Assembly: GCA_029262515.1 (NCBI GenBank)
Contig: JAJCZH010000001.1
Span: 1 to 57,608, forward strand
From: Deltaproteobacteria bacterium
GTDB lineage: Bacteria; Desulfobacterota; GWC2-55-46; JADFVP01
DNA length: 57,608 bases
Direction of reading: 5' to 3'
The notes below the pieces were generated by a model that saw only the letters and a program-made list of their open reading frames with translations, did not search any database and was not told the DNA's origin. The position numbers were made by a program, and so were the translations under genes. Below, in pieces: positions 1-8,385 of this stretch; positions within the stretch are counted from its first letter, which is position 1, and every line of letters begins with the position of its first letter.

Positions 1-120
1 ATTTTTTTTTTTTATTTTTTAATTTTTTTTTTTCATTTTTTATCATTCGTCGCGCCCCCGGGCCCGGCCCCCCGCCTCTTTTCTATTTTCACGATAGCGT
101 CGTTTATATAGAGTGCTTGA
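1..120. other. Low-complexity window edge
   Basis: The first 42 bases are almost pure T with a few A, followed by about 40 bases that are nearly all C and G (positions 50-80). Nothing here looks like a gene, and the base composition changes abruptly compared with the coding sequence that begins at 125. This is more like an assembly or read-end artefact than a biological element, although a terminator region downstream of the minus-strand hydrolase gene cannot be ruled out. Confidence 0.5.
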
Positions 121-124
121 GTCT

Positions 125-964
125 CTAGAGTTTGATCTCCATATCCTGCCGTACTGCGAAGCACTTCATCTTGGAGCCCTTCTTCCGTATAATATCTCTC
201 GCTTCGAGCGTAATAGCGTCTATCTCTTTGTCGGTCCGGTCTTGATTGTGGTGGAAGAGTCCTAGGGTTTTCACCCCCGCTTCGAGCGCCAGACGGACCG
301 TATCGGTGAAGACCGAGTGCCCCCATCCTTTTGTCTTTCGGTACTCGGAGCGTCTGAACTCCGCATCGTGAAAGAGTATATCGGCCCCGCGTACGAACTC
401 TACGTACTTTGAGTACTCTAGACCTGTTGGGTGCGGGAACTTCAGCTCGTTATCGGTCAGAAAGATGAAGCTGCGTCCGTTCTCTTCTATCCTGTAACCG
501 ACACCTTCATTCGGGTGGCTGATAGGTATGGTGGTTATGCTGAGCGGGCCTATTGTGTAGTTCTTGTTGCCCATGCCGAGAAAAGAGATATCCGCGCTTA
601 TCGCGTCGAGCTCGACAGGGAAGTACGGCGACGCCATGGTCTTTGAGACTATCCGCTTTAAGGAGACCTGGGTCTCCTGCGGACCGTAGACCTTTATGTT
701 GAACTTGGGGTTGTAGATCGGTTTGAAGAAGGGAAAACCGGAAAGGTGGTCCCAGTGCGCGTGCGTCAGAAGCAGGTTGATATTGTAACTGCGCCGCTTT
801 ACAAGTTCGCAGCCGAGTTTGCGTATACCGGTTCCGGCGTCGAGTATAAGCAGGTCGCCGTTTGAGCCGATCACCTCTACGCAGGCAGTGTCTCCGCCGT
901 ACTTGAGGTACTCTTTGCCTGATACGGCTATTGAACCTCTTGAACCCCAACAACGTATTAACAT
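125..964 (-). CDS. MBL-fold metallo-hydrolase (class II phosphodiesterase / RNase Z-like branch)
   Basis: A 279-residue metallo-beta-lactamase-fold hydrolase. The metal-binding motif THAHWDH is at about residues 67-73. It is followed by a later ligand histidine in ISHPNEG (about 149) and an HDAEF segment carrying the bridging aspartate. The N-terminus (CWGSRGSI, then GGDTAC) is the hallmark of the stand-alone family seen in many Deltaproteobacteria, where it is sometimes fused to response regulators. The substrate is unknown; a cyclic nucleotide or another phosphodiester is plausible from the fold. It is the last gene of the minus-strand run that includes larC, larB and the chemosensory genes, with a gap of about 130 bases to larC. 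No signal peptide, so cytoplasmic. Confidence 0.85.
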   Translation of the reverse strand: MLIRCWGSRGSIAVSGKEYLKYGGDTACVEVIGSNGDLLILDAGTGIRKLGCELVKRRSYNINLLLTHAHWDHLSGFPFFKPIYNPKFNIKVYGPQETQVSLKRIVSKTMASPYFPVELDAISADISFLGMGNKNYTIGPLSITTIPISHPNEGVGYRIEENGRSFIFLTDNELKFPHPTGLEYSKYVEFVRGADILFHDAEFRRSEYRKTKGWGHSVFTDTVRLALEAGVKTLGLFHHNQDRTDKEIDAITLEARDIIRKKGSKMKCFAVRQDMEIKL

Positions 965-1092
965 AAAAGACCTTGAAAAAGGGTGCCTGTTCCTTATCGA
1001 CTCTGTGGCTCGGATCTGAAAAAGGAACTGTCCAGATTCCTGTCTGACAAATATTGTGCATATTATAACAGATGGAAAGAGATAATCAAAGC

Positions 1093-2310
1093 TTATCGGT
1101 TCTTTTTACAGACCTCTCTCGCAGCGGTTACGGCTCCGGCCATTACCTCTTTCAGGGCCACGCCTTTTTTTGTAGCAATGGCCCTGCACTCTTCGTACTC
1201 GGGTTGTATGTTTACCCTTTTACCATCCAGGCTCGATACCTTTACGCTCACCCGTCCATAACCGGAGTTCACCTTCAGGCTCTTGCGCTCCAGTGCTTCC
1301 CGTATAACCGGCCAGCCCCTGACCCCTATGGTAGTGGACTCCTTGAAGAGCAGTTCCGAGAGCTTCTTCTTCTTGTCCTCGGTCGTAAGTACGTTTATAA
1401 GCAGGCCGGGTCTCGATTTTTTCATCTGTACCGGCGTATGGTAGACGTCGAGGGCGCCGAACTCTAAGAGGCGCTCCATGAGGTAACCCGCTACCTCGGG
1501 GCTCATGTCGTCTATACCGGCCTCGAGTATCCATAACTTTTCCAGGGCGAGCGAACCGGATGGCTCGCTGGCTCTGTTGGGCATACCTGACCCTGTGCCG
1601 ATAACGAGCCGCAGCACGTTGGCTTCGGCTTTGTAATCTTTCTTTCCTGCGCCGTAACCGACCGACTCTATAGTCATGGCAGGCAGGCTCGAGTACTCGT
1701 CGGTAATCGTTTTTAGTATCGCGGCCCCTGTCGGCGTGGTCAGCTCAAAGGGCGCGCTGGATTTGGCGACAGGAACGTCTTTTAAGATTTCGAGCGTGGC
1801 CGGAGTCGGAACCGGAAGTCTGCCGTGCATGGTGTTCGACCATCCCGAGCCGAGCGGCACGGGGGTCGATACAACTCTGTCGGGTGAGAGCTGAGAAAAG
1901 GCAACTGCCGCGCCGACTATATCGATTATCGAATCTATGGCGCCGACCTCGTGAAAGTGGACGGCCTCCGGGGCGATATTGTGGACCTTGCCCTCGCCGA
2001 TCGCGATCTCTTTGAAGATGGCGACACTTAGCTTTTTCACATTGGATGCGAGTTCGCTTCCCTGTATCATCTTTTTAATGTCAGCGAATGTCCGGTGATG
2101 CTCGCTCTCTTTAATCCGTACCTTGAAGGTAACGGCGGAGATAGAGTGGCGCTCGACCCGCCCGGTCTTTATATCGATCTCTTTTGGATCGACGGGCAGC
2201 TTCTTTATTTCGCGTACGATAGAACTCTTCTTTATACCGAGGTCTATCATTGCGCCGAGGAACATGTCGCCGCTTATGCCCATCGGGCTGTCTATAAAGA
2301 GGGTTTTCAT
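1093..2310 (-). CDS. larC: Nickel-pincer cofactor biosynthesis protein LarC
   Basis: A 405-residue protein beginning with the typical LarC N-terminus (FIDSPMGISGDMFLGA) and carrying the HFHEVGAIDSIID block at about residues 118-131 and a TPTGAAIL segment near 193. LarC is the CTP-dependent nickel insertase that finishes the pincer cofactor of lactate racemase and relatives. In Lactobacillus the protein is made from two frames by programmed frameshifting; here both halves are a single continuous frame. larB lies directly upstream, 63 bases away, on the same strand, so they are probably co-transcribed. The sulfur transferase LarE and the LarA enzyme are not in the window. Confidence 0.93.
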   Translation of the reverse strand: MKTLFIDSPMGISGDMFLGAMIDLGIKKSSIVREIKKLPVDPKEIDIKTGRVERHSISAVTFKVRIKESEHHRTFADIKKMIQGSELASNVKKLSVAIFKEIAIGEGKVHNIAPEAVHFHEVGAIDSIIDIVGAAVAFSQLSPDRVVSTPVPLGSGWSNTMHGRLPVPTPATLEILKDVPVAKSSAPFELTTPTGAAILKTITDEYSSLPAMTIESVGYGAGKKDYKAEANVLRLVIGTGSGMPNRASEPSGSLALEKLWILEAGIDDMSPEVAGYLMERLLEFGALDVYHTPVQMKKSRPGLLINVLTTEDKKKKLSELLFKESTTIGVRGWPVIREALERKSLKVNSGYGRVSVKVSSLDGKRVNIQPEYEECRAIATKKGVALKEVMAGAVTAAREVCKKNR

Positions 2311-2373
2311 TATCAGTATCTCTGATTATTAGAAAAATGTAATATTTTTAGCGGTTTACCACTGTTTGTTCGG

Positions 2374-3123
2374 TTAATCCCTGTTTATCAGGCTCGCGCT
2401 GTAGGCGGCCCCGAAGCCGTTATCTATATTTACCACGCTTACGCCCGAGGCGCACGAGTTTAACATGGCGAGCATTGTGGTTATGCCGCCGAGGTTAGCC
2501 CCGTAACCTACGCTTGTAGGCACAGCGATCACCGGGCGGGAAACGAGCCCGGCCACAACGCTCGGCAGCGCTCCTTCCATGCCCGCGACCACTATCAGCA
2601 CGTTCGCTTCCGTGATCTGCTTCGACTTGGCCAGCAGCCTGTGGAGACCGGCAACACCGACGTCGTAGAGCCTCTCGACCTTGTTTCCGAGACACTCGGC
2701 AGTTACTGCCGCCTCTTCCGCCACGGGAATATCAGAGGTCCCGGCGCAAATAACCAGCAGAGTGCCGCGCCCGCTCTTCTTTACCGGGTGGGACTTTATG
2801 TGGAGTGTACGGGAGGTGGCGTTGTACATCGCCCTGGGGAACTTTTTTTTCAGCTTCGCTGCTTTAAGGCTCTCAAGGCGCGTTACCAGCACGTTCTCTT
2901 TGCGCTTTACCATGCCGGCAATTATGCCCGACATCTGCGCTGCTGTCTTGCCCTCGCCGTAGATGACCTCCGGGAAACCGACCCTAAGCGCCCTGTGCGT
3001 GTCGACCGTGGCAAACCCGAGCTCTTCGTAGGGAAGGCCTTTGAGCCCCTTGAGCGCTTTTTCTACTGTTGTTCTGCCCGAGGCGACGGCGTCGAGCAGG
3101 CTCTTTATTCTCTCTTCGTTCAT
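2374..3123 (-). CDS. larB: Nickel-pincer cofactor biosynthesis protein LarB
   Basis: A 249-residue LarB. The N-terminal part (RIKSLLDAVASG, then VDTHRALRVGFPEVIYGEGKT) is the family signature. The C-terminal half is the PurE-like domain (CAGTSDIPVAEEAAVTAE, then YDVGVAGLHRLL, then VPTSVGYGA). LarB carboxylates and hydrolyses nicotinic acid adenine dinucleotide, the first committed step of the nickel-pincer cofactor. It lies 27 bases downstream of cheA and 63 upstream of larC, all on the minus strand, which suggests a shared transcript, although a functional link to chemosensing is not evident. Confidence 0.93.
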   Translation of the reverse strand: MNEERIKSLLDAVASGRTTVEKALKGLKGLPYEELGFATVDTHRALRVGFPEVIYGEGKTAAQMSGIIAGMVKRKENVLVTRLESLKAAKLKKKFPRAMYNATSRTLHIKSHPVKKSGRGTLLVICAGTSDIPVAEEAAVTAECLGNKVERLYDVGVAGLHRLLAKSKQITEANVLIVVAGMEGALPSVVAGLVSRPVIAVPTSVGYGANLGGITTMLAMLNSCASGVSVVNIDNGFGAAYSASLINRD

Positions 3124-3150
3124 CTGCGTCTTCTGTTTACGCCTCTTTCG

Positions 3151-4866
3151 TTACGGCTTTCTGTCGGTCTTTTCGGTTACTTGAGTTACGTCTACTAGAA
3201 AGACCGGCCTGCCGTCACCGGTTACCGTAATCCCGGAGACTCCCAATAAGTTCGTAATCGGCGGCTGCAGCGGTTTTATATAAGCGTCTATCTCGAGTCC
3301 GAAGTCGTCGACCACGATACCTACAAGTCCGCCCTGCGCAGGGCCTAATTCCAGGCTGCCAAGTTCCGTATGGTCGGTCTCTACAAAAACAATAGCATAC
3401 TGCTCTCTCGTAGTCTTCTTTTCTATTCCGAGCCCCGGAGCGAGATCTACAAGAGGTACCTGTAGCCCACCCTGACTTTCCAGGTTGAAGAGCCCGGATG
3501 AGACCTCTTCTGCCGTAGCCTCTAAGACCTTTGAGACCCTCGACAGAGGTATAAGAAAGAGTTCCTCTTCAACGCTGACGAAGAGCGCCTTTATTATCGA
3601 CGTGGTACGTGGCAGTTCCATGGTTATGGTACTGCCCTTGCCCGAAGCAGAGTCGATAGAGAGCCGTCCGCCGATCGTCTCTATGCCGCTCTTGACGACG
3701 TCCATACCCACCCCGCGCCCTGAAGTATCGGTAATCTCCGTTGTGGTGGAGAGGCCCGGAAGGCAGACGAGCATAAGGAGTTCACCACTGCTCATCGCGT
3801 CGATCTTTTCATACGTATAACCGGCTCCAAGCGCCTTGGCTTTGATCTTCTCTATGTCCATTCCGCGACCGTCGTCTTCTATCTCTACGACTACGCGGTC
3901 TTTTATCGGGTACGCTTTAAGCGTTATCGATGCCCGTGCAGGTTTGTCGGCGGCTCTGCGTTCGTCCGGTGTTTCTATTGCGTGGTCTACGCAGTTTCTT
4001 ATTATGTGGAGCAGGGGGCCTCCGAGGTTTTCGAGTATCGACCTGTCGAGGCTGATATTTCCGGTCTCTATGCTCAGCCCGATCTCCTTTCCGCTCCTCT
4101 TGGAGAGATCGTGCACAACTCGCGGCAGCGTTTCGGTAAGGTTGGCTATTGGCAGCATGCGTGCCGTGATAATAGAGGAGTGGAGAGTGTTGAGCGTTTT
4201 GCCGAGGGCGAAGACCGAGTCTTTATAAGCTATGGTGCCAGGAGTACTTGCTGCTGTCCTGAAGCTTGATAGCTCCATGTAGAGGTCCCCGACCGTGGTG
4301 AGCAGTTCGTCGAATACGCGGCTATTTACCTTCATCGTACTCGATAGCTTCAATCGGGGCGCGCGGGGCTTGCTTATCTCGCTCTGCGGCTTCTCCGTAT
4401 CAACGGGTATGGCGCCGGTTGCTTCAGAAGCGGCTTCGGGTTTCGTTTGGCCTGCCGCCTCGGTCCCGGTGCCTGCCGCCTCGATACTGTTGATCAGCTC
4501 CCGCGTCTCTACTTTACGTTCCGATCCTTCTTCTACTATCGATACCAGTTCTCTAAGCGCATCGAGTCCGCCAAGCAGTACTTCTATAAGCCCGCTTGTT
4601 ATATCGATCTCTTTCGACCTCAGTCTGGAGAGCAGGTCTTCTTGTACGTGGGCAAGCTCCTTTGTCTCTTCGTAACCCATTGAGGCCGACATGCCTTTCA
4701 GCGTGTGGTAGTGCCTGAAGAGGTTGTCGATCGCGGAGTCGAAAGAGACAGAGTCAGGGCTCTCGCTACCGAGGTACTCTTCTAGGCTGAGCAGGCTGTT
4801 CTCAATACCGGAAAGGTGTGTATAGGCCTCTTCGAGATAGATTGTTTTATACTTTGAAGTGTCCAT
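3151..4866 (-). CDS. cheA: CheA-type chemosensory histidine kinase
   Basis: A 571-residue kinase. In order: an Hpt (P1) domain with the phospho-accepting His54 in HTLKG; a proline/alanine/glutamate-rich linker (about 125-175) instead of a clear P2 domain; a P3 dimerisation helix pair (about 180-240); the HATPase P4 domain with N-box HIIRNCVDHAIE and G-boxes EDDGRGMD and TSGRGVGMDVV; and a C-terminal CheW-like P5 domain (about 425-565). It would receive signals from the MCP through CheW and phosphorylate the adjacent CheY. Lack of P2 makes it shorter than enterobacterial CheA. It is 74 bases downstream of cheY in one minus-strand cluster with cheW and an MCP; there is no cheR or cheB. Confidence 0.93.
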   Translation of the reverse strand: MDTSKYKTIYLEEAYTHLSGIENSLLSLEEYLGSESPDSVSFDSAIDNLFRHYHTLKGMSASMGYEETKELAHVQEDLLSRLRSKEIDITSGLIEVLLGGLDALRELVSIVEEGSERKVETRELINSIEAAGTGTEAAGQTKPEAASEATGAIPVDTEKPQSEISKPRAPRLKLSSTMKVNSRVFDELLTTVGDLYMELSSFRTAASTPGTIAYKDSVFALGKTLNTLHSSIITARMLPIANLTETLPRVVHDLSKRSGKEIGLSIETGNISLDRSILENLGGPLLHIIRNCVDHAIETPDERRAADKPARASITLKAYPIKDRVVVEIEDDGRGMDIEKIKAKALGAGYTYEKIDAMSSGELLMLVCLPGLSTTTEITDTSGRGVGMDVVKSGIETIGGRLSIDSASGKGSTITMELPRTTSIIKALFVSVEEELFLIPLSRVSKVLEATAEEVSSGLFNLESQGGLQVPLVDLAPGLGIEKKTTREQYAIVFVETDHTELGSLELGPAQGGLVGIVVDDFGLEIDAYIKPLQPPITNLLGVSGITVTGDGRPVFLVDVTQVTEKTDRKP

Positions 4867-4940
4867 TAGAGTTACACCGATAGAGTTATCATGAGAGTAA
4901 TACCGGGAGTTATGTTGAGAGTCGGTTTCTGTTGAGGGGT

Positions 4941-5312
4941 TTACTCTTTCTCGCCGAAGACCTTCTTGAGCTCGTTAAGAATTATCTCGTCCTCTAGCGG
5001 TTTGCTCAGGTATGCGCTCGCTCCCGCTTCCATGGCTTCATCTACCATCGGTTCGTACGACAGGCTTGAACACATGACGACTTTGGTCTTCAGTCCGAGT
5101 CCTATGATCTCCTTTGCCGCTTCAAGCCCGCTCTGCTTCGGCATAACCACGTCGAGTATTACGAGGTCCGGCTCCAGGTTGCGCACAAGTTCAACGGCCT
5201 CGTTCCCGTCCGCACCTTCCGCGATTATGTCGTACCCGGCACCCTTAAGGATCTCCTTCATGGCTTCTCTGTAGAAGTATGTGTCGTCCACGATGATTAC
5301 GCTCTTAGCCAT
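4941..5312 (-). CDS. cheY: CheY-like single-domain response regulator
   Basis: A 123-residue stand-alone receiver domain. The acidic pair is in VIIVDD, the phospho-acceptor aspartate in LVILDVVMP, and the conserved lysine in YLSKPLEDE. I chose the ATG at 5312 (MAKSVIIVDD) because the longer frame adds 13 residues that precede the first receiver strand and read back into cheW. With this start the gene overlaps the end of cheW by 8 bases, indicating translational coupling. It is the likely phosphorylation target of the neighbouring CheA. There is no output domain, so the effector is a protein partner such as a motor switch or another enzyme. Confidence 0.9.
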   Translation of the reverse strand: MAKSVIIVDDTYFYREAMKEILKGAGYDIIAEGADGNEAVELVRNLEPDLVILDVVMPKQSGLEAAKEIIGLGLKTKVVMCSSLSYEPMVDEAMEAGASAYLSKPLEDEIILNELKKVFGEKE

Positions 5313-5763
5313 TGGCCTGCTCCGTTGATAAAGTTTCTGCTGCAATCTCAAAGTATGAGAGCCAGTCTATGGTCTCAATCTTACGCTCGCCCGGTACTAT
5401 CTGTTTTACTGTTTTACCTTGTATCGCGACCTCGGCCAGTTCTGCTCCGCCCTCTTGAGCTCCCTCTTCGAGCAGAAAAGAGATTTCAATAGAGCCGATG
5501 TCAAAACCGAGCAGTCTGTCGCTCTCTTTAAAGACTATTATCCGGTGGAACTCCGTGTCTCGGCGCTGTTCGGATTTGAGCGAGAGCAGAGCGAAAGTAT
5601 CGAGCACCGTAACCGGTTCTCCGCTCAGTGTAACTATGCCTGTGACTATGCCCGACTGGCCAGGCAGAAAGTAGAGCCTGTCGGTCTCCATTATCTTATG
5701 GACCTCTGCGGTATCAAAACCGATCAGGCGTCCGTCGGCCTCGAAGATTATCTGGTCGCTCAT
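5305..5763 (-). CDS. cheW: CheW-like chemotaxis coupling protein
   Basis: A 152-residue single-domain CheW homologue (FEADGRLIGFDTAEVHKIM, then VTGIVTLSGEPVTVLD). CheW scaffolds the kinase CheA to the signalling tip of methyl-accepting proteins. It starts 10 bases after the MCP stop and its end overlaps the cheY start by 8 bases, so MCP, cheW, cheY and cheA form a tightly packed operon. It is somewhat divergent from E. coli CheW in the middle section but keeps the two sub-barrel pattern. Cytoplasmic. Confidence 0.85.
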   Translation of the reverse strand: MSDQIIFEADGRLIGFDTAEVHKIMETDRLYFLPGQSGIVTGIVTLSGEPVTVLDTFALLSLKSEQRRDTEFHRIIVFKESDRLLGFDIGSIEISFLLEEGAQEGGAELAEVAIQGKTVKQIVPGERKIETIDWLSYFEIAAETLSTEQANG

Positions 5764-5773
5764 AAGCTAACCC

Positions 5774-7057
5774 CTATTCACTCCTGTTGTCCAGCACAAA
5801 GCGCGAGACGACCTTCATTAGCTCTTTGGACCTTACGGCAAGCCTCTCGGAGGCCTCCATGGTGGCCTTTATGGTCTCGCCGTGCCGCTCCACGGCCGAC
5901 TCTACTTTTTCCGTGCTCTGTACGTTCTCTTTGGCAATGCGGGCCACCTCGTTCGTAATCTCCACGGTTCGGCCGGCCTTTTCTTTCTGCTTGTGAGTAA
6001 GACTCAGTATAAGCGTGGCCTTTTCAGCGACCTCGGAAGTATAGTCGGTAATGTCGGAGAGGATTTCGCGTATCTTCCTCAGGTCCTCGCGGCCTCCTTT
6101 TAAGTTACTCGCCCCTTCATTTGCCGCAGCCACGACGCGCTCCACCTCGGACCTGATCTCTTTTACGAGTAGTGAGACGTCCTGGACCGAGTCGTTTGTG
6201 TTGTCCGCGAAGCGGCGTACCTCTTCGGCAACCATGGCGAAACCTCGCCCGTGCTCTCCGGCCTTGGAGGCCTCGATAGTGGCGTTGAGTGCGAGCAGGT
6301 CGGTCTGTCTCGATATATGAGTAATGACGTCGAGTATCTTCGGTATGTCGTTTATCTTCTCCTGAAGCCTAATGCTGGCGCGTTCGTTCTTCTCTATGTC
6401 TATGAAGATCGATTCCATCTTTTCCATTGCCGAGGCAACAGAGGTAGCGCCCTTCTGGACCATTGTGTTGACCTTCTGTGACGAGTTGGCGCCCTCGGTT
6501 ACCTTGGACGCCACTTCGTCCGCAAGCTCCGCCATCGTCTTTACGGTACTTGCCGCCTCACCTATGTGGTTGGCCTGCTCAAGCGCGCCTGTGAAGATAC
6601 TGGAGGTGCCTGTGATGACCTCCTTTGAGGTTTCGTGCCCTTTTGCGACGACCGTGCTGATGCTCTTCTGGGCGTCGCCCAGGTTGCCCACCGTTTTATT
6701 TACTTGCTCGACCAGGCTGCGTAGGCTCTCGTTCATGGATACTATGGCAAGCTCCAGCTCTACCGTCTCGTCGGTAAAGAGCGGCTCCTTTTCGCTGATC
6801 TTGTCGTTTCTCGTGAGATCTCCTATGCTGATCCTTCGCGCAGTTTCTGTTATGTAGTTGAAGTGGCTTGTGAAGCTGCGTGTGAAGATCGAACCGAGTA
6901 TGAGCCCGATCACTATGGCTACAAGGAAGCTTAGCGGCTGTTGCGCCCACTCCACGACACTGCTCTGTTCTATCAATACCGGCACGAAAGCCGCAACTGC
7001 AACAACAGCGATAAAACCGAGTATAAATTTGTTGCCGATCGGTACCTTTATCTGCAT
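5774..7057 (-). CDS. Methyl-accepting chemotaxis protein with no ligand-binding domain
   Basis: A 427-residue chemoreceptor. Two membrane segments lie close together near the N-terminus (about 10-29 and 41-62) with only about a dozen residues between them, so there is no room for a periplasmic sensor domain. A HAMP-like segment (about 62-115) follows, then a coiled-coil signalling region whose tip contains the highly conserved stretch from RQTDLLALNATIEA to GRGFAMVAEEVR (about residues 245-285). The C-terminus ends in RFVLDNRSE and lacks the pentapeptide tether for CheR. It likely senses a membrane or cytoplasmic cue, or a partner protein. It is the first gene of the MCP-cheW-cheY-cheA cluster. 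Confidence 0.92.
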   Translation of the reverse strand: MQIKVPIGNKFILGFIAVVAVAAFVPVLIEQSSVVEWAQQPLSFLVAIVIGLILGSIFTRSFTSHFNYITETARRISIGDLTRNDKISEKEPLFTDETVELELAIVSMNESLRSLVEQVNKTVGNLGDAQKSISTVVAKGHETSKEVITGTSSIFTGALEQANHIGEAASTVKTMAELADEVASKVTEGANSSQKVNTMVQKGATSVASAMEKMESIFIDIEKNERASIRLQEKINDIPKILDVITHISRQTDLLALNATIEASKAGEHGRGFAMVAEEVRRFADNTNDSVQDVSLLVKEIRSEVERVVAAANEGASNLKGGREDLRKIREILSDITDYTSEVAEKATLILSLTHKQKEKAGRTVEITNEVARIAKENVQSTEKVESAVERHGETIKATMEASERLAVRSKELMKVVSRFVLDNRSE

Positions 7058-7263
7058 AAAATTCTTCCGTTTATTTGTGAGGGTGTATTATAAAGCGTCT
7101 ACATTGTTATCGGTCTTTTATTACGTCAGCTTTAGGCAAGAGGCCTCTATTTATATAGAAATCCTGGCGCCTTGCCTTGCCGCCTCAACCGCTTATTAAT
7201 GCTGGTCTTCAATTATTGCAGGATGTCCTGCCCGGGGGGAGAGTAAGGCCAGGGGCAAGAGCC

Positions 7264-8322
7264 TCAGAAGTGTTCGTAACCGCCGCGCTCCAAGGCCATC
7301 TCAACGCCGTCTGCTCCGATAACGCGCACTCCGGAGTTTTTTGAGGTAACAGAACCTATCTTTGTTATGCCGAGTTTCAGTTTCTCGGATATCTTCTCTA
7401 TCAGCGTTTCGTCTTTGAGGTCTGCCGAAAAGAGGAGTTCGTAGTCTTCACCTCCGGCGAGCGCCATCAACAAACCGGCCTCTTTACCGGAGCCGCCGGT
7501 TTCCATATACCTCTTTATTTCTGGCGATAAAGGCAGTAGCGATATCTCTATATCGATACCCACGCCCGACTCTTTTGCAAGCCTCCTGGCATCGAGCACG
7601 ATTCCGTCGCTAACATCGATCATCGAGGCGGCGATCCCTCTTTCTGCGAGCCTTGTGCCGGCTTCGAGTCTCGGAGTCGGTGTCAGGTGCCGTTTTACTG
7701 CCTGCTTGAACTCTTTGAGGCGACTCTCTCCGGTTCCACCCTTTTTAGTCTCAGAGAGTATTCTGAGCCCGAGCGCCGAGTCTCCGGGCGTGCCCGTAAC
7801 GTAGAGCCCTTGCCCTTCTTCGGCGCCGCTTCGGTATACGACCTTTTCGGGTTTAGCCTCTCCGAGCAGCGTAACGGTTACCGTGAGGTCTTTTCCTGCG
7901 GACATATTCCCGCCTGCCATAGTGGCCCCGAAGACGAGTGCGGTTGCGCTCAATCCGGCGTAGAGCTCTTCAACGAAACCGGTGTCGAGAGTCTTAGGCA
8001 GTACCAGAGAGATGAGAAAGAAGGTAGGGCGCCCCCCCATCGCCGCTATGTCTGAAATAGAGACGCCGAGCGCCTTTGCGCCGAGCTGTGCCGGTGTGGT
8101 TGTGTCGAGGGTAAAGTGGGTGGATTCGACAAGGGTATCGGTGGTGGCAAGCAGAACAGTGCCCGGGGTCTGGGCGGTCACGCTCGTATCGTCGCCGATG
8201 CCTTTTATAAGGCCGGGATGGCCGTGTCCGAACTTTTCGGCGATTCTTGCGATCAGGAGGTCTTCACCGGTCAGGCGCTCTTCGCCTGTTTCTCTCGGCG
8301 GTCTGCTCTTTTCTCTTGTCAC
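7264..8322 (-). CDS. thiL: Thiamine-monophosphate kinase
   Basis: A 352-residue ThiL. It shows the N-terminal IGDDTSV metal-binding motif, the TTDTLVESTHF segment, MAGGNMSAG, the SMIDVSDGI motif (about residue 221) and a GGEDYELLFS segment. ThiL phosphorylates thiamine monophosphate to the active cofactor thiamine diphosphate using ATP. thiE, the preceding pathway step, is in the window at 27930, so the thiamine genes are dispersed. It lies 63 bases downstream of lon on the same strand and about 200 bases before the MCP gene. Confidence 0.95.
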   Translation of the reverse strand: MTREKSRPPRETGEERLTGEDLLIARIAEKFGHGHPGLIKGIGDDTSVTAQTPGTVLLATTDTLVESTHFTLDTTTPAQLGAKALGVSISDIAAMGGRPTFFLISLVLPKTLDTGFVEELYAGLSATALVFGATMAGGNMSAGKDLTVTVTLLGEAKPEKVVYRSGAEEGQGLYVTGTPGDSALGLRILSETKKGGTGESRLKEFKQAVKRHLTPTPRLEAGTRLAERGIAASMIDVSDGIVLDARRLAKESGVGIDIEISLLPLSPEIKRYMETGGSGKEAGLLMALAGGEDYELLFSADLKDETLIEKISEKLKLGITKIGSVTSKNSGVRVIGADGVEMALERGGYEHF

Positions 8323-8385
8323 TGGTCTTGACCCCTCACTTCTAGGGGGCGTCTTGCGGATCCTGGTAGCAGAGGAGGGCGCCCT

